From the NCBI RefSeq assembly GCF_011602485.2, contig NZ_CP050022.2:2438001-2502000 (forward strand): DNA of 64,000 nt, written 5' to 3'. This stretch comes from Bradyrhizobium sp. 1(2017) (GTDB taxonomy: Bacteria; Pseudomonadota; Alphaproteobacteria; Rhizobiales; Xanthobacteraceae). Made by a program: the position numbers and the translations under genes. The notes beneath the pieces were generated by a model. It ran no database searches, was not told the origin of the DNA, and saw nothing but the letters and a program-made list of their open reading frames with translations. Positions 51,984 through 58,795 of this stretch are shown here, one piece after another; position 1 is the stretch's first letter; each line of letters starts with the position of its first letter.

Positions 51984-51999
51984 TGGCATGAAGCTTGAA
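51984..51999 (+). promoter_or_regulatory. Sigma-54-like -24/-12 promoter of nrtABC
   Basis: TGGCAT-N5-TTGAA at 51984-51999 follows the -24/-12 spacing, with GA where GC is usual at -12. The same form occurs upstream of narK at an identical distance from the palindrome. Confidence 0.6.
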
Positions 52000-52156
52000 T
52001 AGTTCCATGTCGACGCCATTGAAGCCGTCCCGCGAGACTTCTCATCCGACTTGCCGACGCCACCAGACGGGGGTCCCCCCGTCGTGCGTTCGCATGCGCC
52101 AAAGACGGCGCCGCCGGACGGACGGGCTGCTCGTGTGCACTGACGCCAATCAATTC

Positions 52157-52168
52157 TGCAACGATGCA
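52157..52168 (+). promoter_or_regulatory. ANTAR-target-like RNA hairpin in nrtA leader
   Basis: TGC-AACGAT-GCA can form a short stem with a hexaloop having A at position 1 and G at position 4, the hallmark of ANTAR (NasT/NasR) RNA targets. It lies next to the AAGGA ribosome-binding site of nrtA. The 13 bases CTGCAACGATGCA are identical in the narK leader. Confidence 0.5.
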
Positions 52169-52184
52169 AAGGACGACACTGCCT

Positions 52185-53504
52185 ATGACCAAGCGCACCC
52201 GCCGGCCCTCGGAAACGACTGGCCTGAGCCGCCGTCAATTGTTGAAAGCCGCCGGTTCGACCGCCGCACTTCTCGCCGCAGCAAAACTGAATTTCCCCGC
52301 CGGCGCCTTCGCGCAGGATGCTGGCCCCGAGGTCAAGGGCGCCAAGCTCGGCTTCATCGCACTGACCGATGCGACCCCGCTATTCGTCGCGAAGGAGAAG
52401 GGCATCTTCGCCAAATACGGCATGCCCGATGTCGAGGTGCAGAAACAGGCCTCGTGGGGCACCACGCGCGACAACCTCGTGCTCGGCTCGGAAGGCAACG
52501 GCATCGACGGCGCGCATATTCTTACCCCGATGCCGTATCTGATCTCGGCCGGCAAGGTGACACAGAACAACCAGCCGACGCCGATGTACATCCTGGCCCG
52601 GTTGAATCTGAACGGTCAGTGCATCTCGGTTGCCAAGGAATATGCAGACCTCAAGGTCGGAATCGACACCGCGCCCTTCAAGACCGCGCTTGAGAAGAAG
52701 AAGGCCGGCGGCAAGGCGGTGAAGGCCGCGATGACCTTCCCGGGCGGCACGCATGATCTTTGGATCCGCTACTGGCTCGCCGCCGGCGGCATCGACCCCG
52801 ACAAGGACATCGAGACCATCGTGGTGCCGCCGCCGCAGATGGTCGCCAACATGAAGGTTGGCACCATGGATTGCTTCTGCGTCTGCGAGCCCTGGAATCT
52901 CCAGCTCATCCACCAGAACATCGGCTACACCGCGATCACCACTGGCGAACTCTGGGACAAGCATCCCGAAAAGTCGTTCGGCATGCGTGCGGCCTGGGTC
53001 GACAAATACCCGAAGGCGGCGAAGGCGTTGCTGATGGCGGTGATGGAAGCCCAGCAATGGGCGGAGAAGACAGAGAACCGCGAGGAAGCCGCGGTGATCT
53101 GCGCCAAGCGCCAGTGGATCAACTGTCCGGTCGAGGACATCACCGACCGCATGAAGGGCAAGTTCGATTACGGCACCGGCCGCGTCGTCGACAACTCGCC
53201 GCAGCAGATGCGCTTCTGGAAGGACAACGCCTCCTATCCCTACCAGAGCCACGACCTCTGGTTCCTTACCGAGGACATTCGCTGGGGCAAGTACGAGCCT
53301 GGCTTCGACACCAAGGCGCTGATCGCCAAGGTCAACCGCGAGGACCTCTGGAAGGATGCGGCCAAGACGCTCGGCGTCGCGGCCGCCGAGATTCCGGCCT
53401 CGACCTCGCGCGGCAAGGAGACCTTCTTCGACGGCAAGGTGTTCGATCCGGAAAATCCGGCTGCCTATCTGAAGTCGCTCGCGATCAAGCGTGTCGAAGT
53501 CTGA
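52185..53504 (+). CDS. nrtA: Nitrate ABC transporter, substrate-binding protein
   Basis: A 439-residue NrtA/CmpA-type binding protein. The N-terminus TTGLSRRQLLKAAGSTAALLAAAKLNFPAGAFAQDAG is a Tat-type signal (RR at 16-17). The mature protein has GAKLGFIALTDATPLFVAKEKGIFAKYGMPDVEVQKQASWGTTRDNLVLGSEGNGIDGAHILTPMPYLISAGKV, and NrtA-specific stretches such as TFPGGTHDLWIRYWLAAGGIDPDKDIETIVVPPPQMVANMKVGTMDCFCVCEPWN. ATG 52185 has AAGGA upstream; an ATG at 52164 lies inside the hairpin. It is the first gene of nrtABC and is followed by an intercistronic hairpin. Confidence 0.94.
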   Translation: MTKRTRRPSETTGLSRRQLLKAAGSTAALLAAAKLNFPAGAFAQDAGPEVKGAKLGFIALTDATPLFVAKEKGIFAKYGMPDVEVQKQASWGTTRDNLVLGSEGNGIDGAHILTPMPYLISAGKVTQNNQPTPMYILARLNLNGQCISVAKEYADLKVGIDTAPFKTALEKKKAGGKAVKAAMTFPGGTHDLWIRYWLAAGGIDPDKDIETIVVPPPQMVANMKVGTMDCFCVCEPWNLQLIHQNIGYTAITTGELWDKHPEKSFGMRAAWVDKYPKAAKALLMAVMEAQQWAEKTENREEAAVICAKRQWINCPVEDITDRMKGKFDYGTGRVVDNSPQQMRFWKDNASYPYQSHDLWFLTEDIRWGKYEPGFDTKALIAKVNREDLWKDAAKTLGVAAAEIPASTSRGKETFFDGKVFDPENPAAYLKSLAIKRVEV

Positions 53505-53512
53505 TGGAGCCA

Positions 53513-53534
53513 GCGGCCGCCTTCGGGCGGCCGC
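53513..53534 (+). terminator. UUCG-loop hairpin between nrtA and nrtB
   Basis: GCGGCCGCC (53513-53521) and GGCGGCCGC (53526-53534) form a perfect 9-bp stem capped by TTCG, nine bases after the nrtA stop. It probably protects the nrtA message and/or reduces read-through, giving more binding protein than membrane components. Confidence 0.72.
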
Positions 53535-53564
53535 ATCGTCTTTTGCAGCCGGAGAGATATTGCG

Positions 53565-54461
53565 ATGAGCATGACTGCCGCCAAGATTGAGATTGAAGCT
53601 GCGACGCCCGCGGCCAGTGCCGCGCCGGTCGTCGCGATGACGCCAAAGCGCCCGCCGCGCAGCGAGACTTACGCACGCATGGCGCGGGAGACCGCCGTGC
53701 GCGTGATCCCACCGCTGGTCGTGATCGCGCTGCTCACACTCGTGTGGGAGCTGGTCTGCCGCCGCGCCGGCTCGGCGCTGCCGCCGCCATCCAAGGTGTT
53801 CAGTGACACCAAGGAATTGATCTTCGATCCGTTCTTCGACCGTGGCGGCATAGACAAGGGGCTATTCTGGCATCTCTCTGCCAGTCTCCAGCGCGTCGCA
53901 CTCGGCTATTCGCTCTCGGCGGTCGCCGGCATCGCGCTCGGTGTGCTCGTGGGACAGTCGGTCTGGGCCATGCGCGGGCTCGATCCGCTGTTCCAGGTGC
54001 TGCGCACCATTCCGCCGCTGGCCTGGCTGCCGCTGTCGCTCGCGGCGTTCCGCGACGGCCAGCCCTCGGCGATCTTCGTCATCTTCATCACCTCGATCTG
54101 GCCGATCATCATCAACACCGCGGTCGGCATCCGGAACATCCCGCAGGACTATCGCAACGTCGCCGCGGTGGTGCAGCTCAATCCGCTCGAGTTCTTCGGC
54201 AAGATCATGATTCCGGCGGCGGCGCCCTACATCTTCACGGGCCTTCGCATCGGCATCGGCCTGTCCTGGCTCGCCATCATCGCCGCTGAAATGCTGATCG
54301 GCGGGGTCGGCATCGGCTTCTTCATCTGGGACGCCTGGAACTCCTCGCATATCAGCGAGATCATCCTGGCACTGTTCTATGTCGGCATCGTCGGCTTTGT
54401 GCTCGACCGCCTGATCGCAAGCCTCGGCAGGTTCGTCACCCGCGGCACCGCGCAGAACTGA
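53565..54461 (+). CDS. nrtB: Nitrate ABC transporter, permease
   Basis: A 298-residue permease with about six helices after a long cytoplasmic N-terminus (MSMTAAKIEIEAATPAASAAPVVAMTPKRPPRS). The NrtB-type central region reads LFQVLRTIPPLAWLPLSLAAFRDGQPSAIFVIFITSIWPIIINTAVGIRNIPQDYRNVAAVVQLNPLEFFGKIMIPAAAPYIFTGLRIGIGLSWLAIIAAEMLIGGVGIGFFIWDAWNSS. It follows nrtA by 60 bp and precedes nrtC by 13 bp. Start ATG 53565 after GGAGAG. Confidence 0.94.
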   Translation: MSMTAAKIEIEAATPAASAAPVVAMTPKRPPRSETYARMARETAVRVIPPLVVIALLTLVWELVCRRAGSALPPPSKVFSDTKELIFDPFFDRGGIDKGLFWHLSASLQRVALGYSLSAVAGIALGVLVGQSVWAMRGLDPLFQVLRTIPPLAWLPLSLAAFRDGQPSAIFVIFITSIWPIIINTAVGIRNIPQDYRNVAAVVQLNPLEFFGKIMIPAAAPYIFTGLRIGIGLSWLAIIAAEMLIGGVGIGFFIWDAWNSSHISEIILALFYVGIVGFVLDRLIASLGRFVTRGTAQN

Positions 54462-54474
54462 AGGGGAGGATCAC

Positions 54475-55269
54475 ATGACCGCCTATCTGAAGCTCGACCA
54501 CATCGACAAGGTCTTCACCCGCGGCGCCGCCACCACGGAGGTGCTCAAGGAGATCAACCTCACGATCGACAAGGGCGAGTACGTCTCGATCATCGGCCAT
54601 TCCGGTTGCGGCAAGTCGACCCTGCTCAACATCATCGCAGGCCTGACCAACGCCAGCACCGGCGGCGTGCTGCTGGAGAACCGTGAGGTGAATTCGCCGG
54701 GGCCGGATCGCGCCGTGGTGTTCCAGAACCACAGCCTGCTGCCGTGGCTGACCGTCTACGAGAACGTCAGGCTCGGCGTCGACAAGGTCTTTGCCAGGAC
54801 CAAGTCCCGCGCCGAGCGCGACGCCTGGGTGATGCACAATCTCAACCTCGTGCAGATGGCGCATGCCAGGGACAAGCGCCCATCCGAAATCTCCGGCGGC
54901 ATGAAGCAGCGCGTCGGCATAGCGCGGGCGCTGGCCATGGAGCCGAAGGTGCTGCTGCTGGATGAGCCGTTCGGCGCACTGGACGCGCTGACCCGCGCAC
55001 ACCTACAGGACTCCGTGATGGCGCTGCATCAGAAGCTCGGCAACACCATCCTGATGATCACCCACGACGTCGACGAGGCCGTGCTGCTGTCCGACCGCAT
55101 CGTGATGATGACGAACGGGCCGAGCGCGCGCATCGGCGAGGTGCTGGAGGTGCCGCTGGCGCGGCCGCGCAAGCGGCTCGAGCTTGCGACCAGCGCCACT
55201 TATCTGAAGTGCCGGCAGCGCGTGCTCGAATTCCTCTATGAGCGTCATCGCTTCGTAGAGGCCGCGTAA
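54475..55269 (+). CDS. nrtC: Nitrate ABC transporter, ATP-binding protein
   Basis: A 264-residue ATPase. Walker A is GHSGCGKST near residues 42-50, the signature is ISGGMKQRV, Walker B is VLLLDEPFGALDALT and the switch histidine is in MITHDVDEAVLLSDRIVMMTNGPSARIGEVLEVPL. This is the short NrtD/NrtC-type form without the C-terminal regulatory domain of cyanobacterial NrtC. A GGGGAGG site precedes ATG 54475. A small hairpin after its stop ends nrtABC, and narK has its own control region downstream. Confidence 0.94.
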   Translation: MTAYLKLDHIDKVFTRGAATTEVLKEINLTIDKGEYVSIIGHSGCGKSTLLNIIAGLTNASTGGVLLENREVNSPGPDRAVVFQNHSLLPWLTVYENVRLGVDKVFARTKSRAERDAWVMHNLNLVQMAHARDKRPSEISGGMKQRVGIARALAMEPKVLLLDEPFGALDALTRAHLQDSVMALHQKLGNTILMITHDVDEAVLLSDRIVMMTNGPSARIGEVLEVPLARPRKRLELATSATYLKCRQRVLEFLYERHRFVEAA

Positions 55270-55282
55270 ACCAAAGTTTATT

Positions 55283-55308
55283 GCGCGATTGCATCGCGCC
55301 TAATTTTG
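55283..55308 (+). terminator. nrtABC terminator
   Basis: GCGCGA (55283-55288) pairs with TCGCGC (55294-55299) around TTGCA, and CTAATTTT follows. It begins 14 bases after the nrtC stop. Confidence 0.65.
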
Positions 55309-55317
55309 AATCATCAA

Positions 55318-55350
55318 GCTCAATCCTTGTGCGCCGCACAAGGATTGAGC
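55318..55350. promoter_or_regulatory. 33-bp palindrome, NtrC-like upstream site of narK
   Basis: Arms 55318-55332 and 55336-55350 (GCTCAATCCTTGTGC and its complement) surround GCC. Each half is a GCAC-N7-GAGC-type, near-NtrC site. The central TTGTGCGCCGCACAA and the following GATTGAGC are almost identical to 51866-51889 upstream of nrtA. Confidence 0.65.
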
Positions 55351-55444
55351 GAATCGCAAAATTTGCATGCGGAAATGGCGTGCGAAAATTTCGGGCAATA
55401 CGAATAAGTCCCTGAATTTCCTGTATTTCCTGATCGAGTGCAGT

Positions 55445-55460
55445 TGGCACGGAAATTGAA
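55445..55460 (+). promoter_or_regulatory. Sigma-54-like -24/-12 promoter of narK operon
   Basis: TGGCAC-N5-TTGAA at 55445-55460 matches the -24 element fully and the -12 element with GA instead of GC. The -12 G is 124 bp from the centre of the upstream palindrome, as at nrtA. Confidence 0.65.
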
Positions 55461-55569
55461 ATACCTTGTCCGACGCCAACGACGACGTCCCTCAACATCA
55501 TCAATCACCATCGTGAACTCGCCACCGGGGTGAAGCCTCGGAGCGCGCCTCCTTGGCCGGAGGCTGAGC

Positions 55570-55583
55570 CTGCAACGATGCAG
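55570..55583 (+). promoter_or_regulatory. ANTAR-target-like RNA hairpin in narK leader
   Basis: CTGC-AACGAT-GCAG gives a 4-bp stem with hexaloop A1..G4, as in ANTAR RNA targets, 24 bases before the narK start and just upstream of its GGAAGGG site. A larger hairpin, GCCTCC/GGAGGC, lies immediately upstream (about 55546-55565) and could be the alternative or partner structure. Confidence 0.5.
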
Positions 55584-55607
55584 CGGTGAGCCTGGAAGGG
55601 ATACTCA

Positions 55608-56999
55608 ATGACGAAGAATCCGACTCTGAACTCCACTTGGATTTCAGACTGGCGCCCCGAAGATGAGGCGTTCTGGAATGCGACTGGCAAGACCATCGCG
55701 CGACGCAACCTGATCTGGTCGATCGTGGCCGAGCATATCGGCTTCTCGGTCTGGCTGATCTGGAGCATCGTCACCACCAAGCTGCCGCAGGCGGGCTTCC
55801 ATTACACCACCGACCAGCTGTTCCAGCTCGTCGCGGTGCCGGGCCTGATCGGCGCCTTGATGCGCTTTCCCTACACTTTCGCAGTGACGACGTTCGGCGG
55901 CCGCAACTGGACCATCTTCAGCGCGGCAATCCTGTTCATTCCGACCTTGTCGCTTGCCTATTTCGTGAGCCAGCCCGACACGCCGTTCTGGCTGATGCTG
56001 CTGGTCGCCTCGACCGCCGGTCTCGGCGGCGGCAATTTCGCCTCCAGCATGACCAACATCTCCTTCTTCTTCCCCGATCGGATGAAGGGATGGGCGCTCG
56101 GCCTCAACGCCGCCGGCGGCAATATCGGTGTCTCCAGCGTCCAGCTCTTGACCCCGATCCTGATGACGCTGGCCGTCTTCAACCTGTTCCAGGCAACGCC
56201 CGTCGACGGCATCTTCCTCCAGAATGCCGGCCTGATGTGGGTGCTGCCGATCGCGATCGCGGTGTTCGGCGCCGTGTTCTTCATGAACAACCTCACCACG
56301 GCGAAATCGTCAGTGAAGAACCAGCTCGCGATCGTGAAGCGCAAGCACACCTGGATCATGGCGTATCTCTATATCGGCACGTTCGGATCCTTCATCGGCT
56401 ACTCCGCCGCGTTCCCGCTGCTGATCAAGACCCAGTTCCCTACCGTGACCATCTCGATCGCTTTCCTCGGCCCGTTGGTCGGCTCGCTGTCGCGGCCGCT
56501 CGGCGGCTGGCTGGCCGACAAGGTCGGTGGCTCGATCATCACTTTCTGGAACTTGATCGCGATGGCGGCGGCGACGGTCGGCGTGCTCTACTTCGTCGGG
56601 CACAAGGACTTCACCGGCTTCCTGGCGATGTTCCTGATCCTGTTCGTGACGACGGGCATTGGCAACGGCTCGACCTATCGCATGATCCCCTCGATCTTCC
56701 GCGAGGAGAACCTGTTCAAGGTGCGCGGCAAGGGCGATGCGGCTCGCGCGCTGGCGCTCAAGACGGCCAGCATCGAGAGCGGCGCGGCGGTCGGCTTCAT
56801 CGGTGCCATCGGCGCGGTCGGCGGCTATCTGATCCCGACCGGTTTCGGCAAGTCGATCGCCATGACCGGCGGGCCGCAGCTTGCGCTCGCGGTCTATCTC
56901 GCCTTCTACGCCTCCTGCCTCGCTTTGACCTGGTGGTTCTACCTGCGTCGCAGCCCGCAGGGTGAGGGCGCGTCAAGCCTTGCGGAGGCGCGAGTCTGA
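55608..56999 (+). CDS. narK: Nitrate/nitrite MFS transporter NarK
   Basis: A 463-residue NarK/NasA-family transporter with about 12 helices. The nitrate signature motifs are visible: GLGGGNFASSMTNISFFFPDRMKGWALGLNAAGGNIGVSSVQ in helix 5 and the second motif TGIGNGSTYRMIPSIF in the later half. The arginine in RFPYTFAVTTFGGRNWT is a likely substrate-binding residue. It imports nitrate and/or exports nitrite. It is the first gene of narK-bjgb-flp-nasC and is under the control region at 55318-55607. Start ATG 55608 with GGAAGGG upstream. Confidence 0.94.
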   Translation: MTKNPTLNSTWISDWRPEDEAFWNATGKTIARRNLIWSIVAEHIGFSVWLIWSIVTTKLPQAGFHYTTDQLFQLVAVPGLIGALMRFPYTFAVTTFGGRNWTIFSAAILFIPTLSLAYFVSQPDTPFWLMLLVASTAGLGGGNFASSMTNISFFFPDRMKGWALGLNAAGGNIGVSSVQLLTPILMTLAVFNLFQATPVDGIFLQNAGLMWVLPIAIAVFGAVFFMNNLTTAKSSVKNQLAIVKRKHTWIMAYLYIGTFGSFIGYSAAFPLLIKTQFPTVTISIAFLGPLVGSLSRPLGGWLADKVGGSIITFWNLIAMAAATVGVLYFVGHKDFTGFLAMFLILFVTTGIGNGSTYRMIPSIFREENLFKVRGKGDAARALALKTASIESGAAVGFIGAIGAVGGYLIPTGFGKSIAMTGGPQLALAVYLAFYASCLALTWWFYLRRSPQGEGASSLAEARV

Positions 57000-57120
57000 C
57001 ATTGGTACGAATCTCGCTTCTCCCCGTACGCGGGGAGAAGGCTCTCTGATGACGTTTGACCCATGAACCTTGTCCGCAACGGCGCGGACGAAGGCAGACC
57101 GAAACAGACAGGAGAACATC

Positions 57121-57549
57121 ATGACGCCCGAACAGATCGCCCTCATCCAGCAGAGCTTTTCCAAGGTCGCGCCGGTATCGGAGCAAGCCGCGGTTTTGTT
57201 CTACGATCGCTTGTTCGAGGTGGCGCCGTCGGTGCGCGCGATGTTTCCCGAAGACATGACCGAGCAGCGCAAGAAGCTGATGGGCATGCTCGCCGCCGTC
57301 GTCGGTGGCCTGTCGAACCTGGACTCGATTCTTCCCGCGGCCTCCGCGCTCGCCAAGCGCCACGTCGCCTACGGCGCCACGGCCGAGCACTATCCCGTGG
57401 TCGGCGCGACGTTGCTGTGGACCCTGGAGAAGCGTCTTGGCGAGGCCTGGACGCCCGAACTCGCAAAGGCCTGGACCGATGCCTACGGCGTGCTGTCCGG
57501 CTTTATGACGTCTGAGGCCTACGGCGCGCAGCCGCAGGCCGCTGAATAG
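57121..57549 (+). CDS. bjgb: Single-domain haemoglobin (Bjgb)
   Basis: A 142-residue globin (MTPEQIALIQQSFSKVAPVSEQAAVLFYDRLFEVAPSVRAMFPEDMTEQRKKLMGMLAAVVGGL). The distal tyrosine B10 is in VLFYDRLF and the proximal histidine F8 is in AKRHVAYG. It has no reductase domain, so it depends on a partner flavoprotein, very likely the product of the next gene. In Bradyrhizobium it removes nitric oxide formed during nitrate assimilation. It lies 121 bp after narK and 10 bp before flp. Start ATG 57121. Confidence 0.93.
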   Translation: MTPEQIALIQQSFSKVAPVSEQAAVLFYDRLFEVAPSVRAMFPEDMTEQRKKLMGMLAAVVGGLSNLDSILPAASALAKRHVAYGATAEHYPVVGATLLWTLEKRLGEAWTPELAKAWTDAYGVLSGFMTSEAYGAQPQAAE

Positions 57550-57559
57550 GAGATGCCTC

Positions 57560-58768
57560 GTGAGTGAACCGCTGGTCATCGTCGGTAACGGTATGGCGGC
57601 CGCGCGTCTGGTCGACGAGCTCGCCAAGTCCGCGCTCGGCCGCTACGCGGTCGCCGTCATCGGCGAGGAGCCGCGGCTCGCTTACAATCGCGTGCTGCTC
57701 TCCTCGGTGCTGGCCGGCGAGACCGGGTCGCACGAGATCGAGCTGCGGCCGGCCGGTTGGTGGCGCCACCGCGGCGTCACGGTGCGCTACGGCTATCGCG
57801 TCACCGAGATCGATGTCGGTCGCCGCGAGCTGAAGATCGAAGGCGAAGAGAGCATGGAATATTCCAAGCTCGTGCTCGCCACGGGATCGACGCCGCTGCG
57901 GCTCAACCTGCCGGGCGCCGATCTCGCCGGCGTTCACACGTTTCGCGATACGCGCGACGTCGACCTGCTTCTGACGCTGGCAGCTGCGAAGAAGCGCGTC
58001 GTGGTGGTCGGCGGCGGCCTGCTTGGGTTGGAGGCGGCTTACGGCCTCGCCAAGGCCGGTGCGCCGGTGACGCTGCTGCATCTGATGGACCGGCTGATGG
58101 AGCGTCAGCTCGATGGGCCGGCTGCCGATCTGCTCAAGACGCTGGTCGAGCGCAAGGGGATCCGCATCCAGCTCAATGCCTCAACCGCCCGCATCCATGG
58201 CGATGGTCACGTCGAGGCCGTCGAGCTCGCCGACGGCGGCCGCATCGAGGCCGATGCCGTGATCTTCGCGGCCGGCATCAAGCCGAACGTGGCGCTCGCC
58301 AAGGAGGCCGGCATCGCGGTCAACCGCGGCGTCGTCGTCAACGACGTGATGCAGACCTCCTCATCGGACATTTTTGCGCTCGGCGAATGTGCCGAGCATC
58401 GCGGCACCTGCTATGGCCTGGTCGAGCCGGCCTATGAGCAGGCGCGGGTGCTGGCGCGGCATCTGGCCGGCCGTCCCGCCGCCTATCAGGGCAGCGTGGT
58501 CTCGACCAACCTGAAGGTCTCCGGCGTCAGCGTGTTCTCGGCCGGAGACTTCATGGGCAGCGAGAGCCTCGTGCTGTCCGACCGCAGGCGTGGCACCTAC
58601 AAGAAGCTCGTCGTCGCCGACGGACGGCTCACCGGCGCCGTGCTGATCGGCGATACCGTCGATGCGCTCTGGTATCTCGAGCTGATCCGCAATCGCGACA
58701 AGGTCGCGGCGATCCGCACCGACATGATGTTCGGCCGCGCGCTGGCGCGTCCCTCAAAGGCGGCTTGA
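57560..58768 (+). CDS. flp: FAD-dependent NAD(P)H oxidoreductase (Flp), electron donor of nitrate reductase
   Basis: A 402-residue flavoprotein resembling rubredoxin reductase and the N-terminal half of nitrite reductase NirB. FAD binding appears as LVIVGNGMAAARLVDEL at the start, the NAD(P)H site as VVVVGGGLLGLEAAYGLAKAGAPVTLLH near residue 150, and the second FAD motif as SSDIFALGECAEHRG near residue 270. It starts with GTG 57560, 10 bp after bjgb, and nasC follows 27 bp later. It should pass electrons from NAD(P)H to NasC and to the haemoglobin, as reported for Bradyrhizobium. Confidence 0.93.
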   Translation: MSEPLVIVGNGMAAARLVDELAKSALGRYAVAVIGEEPRLAYNRVLLSSVLAGETGSHEIELRPAGWWRHRGVTVRYGYRVTEIDVGRRELKIEGEESMEYSKLVLATGSTPLRLNLPGADLAGVHTFRDTRDVDLLLTLAAAKKRVVVVGGGLLGLEAAYGLAKAGAPVTLLHLMDRLMERQLDGPAADLLKTLVERKGIRIQLNASTARIHGDGHVEAVELADGGRIEADAVIFAAGIKPNVALAKEAGIAVNRGVVVNDVMQTSSSDIFALGECAEHRGTCYGLVEPAYEQARVLARHLAGRPAAYQGSVVSTNLKVSGVSVFSAGDFMGSESLVLSDRRRGTYKKLVVADGRLTGAVLIGDTVDALWYLELIRNRDKVAAIRTDMMFGRALARPSKAA

Positions 58769-58795
58769 TACGCCAGCTTGATAAGGCAGCTCGAT

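Larger units (their letters stand above)
51492..52184. other. 693-bp divergent control region between FocA/NirC-type gene and nrtA
   Basis: The half near nrtA holds an NtrC-like site, a second palindrome, a sigma-54-like element and a short RNA hairpin (separate entries). The half near the channel gene (51492-51830) has only one open frame (51594-51803, TTG start, no ribosome-binding site), which I do not call a gene. No promoter for the channel gene was recognised. Confidence 0.55.
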
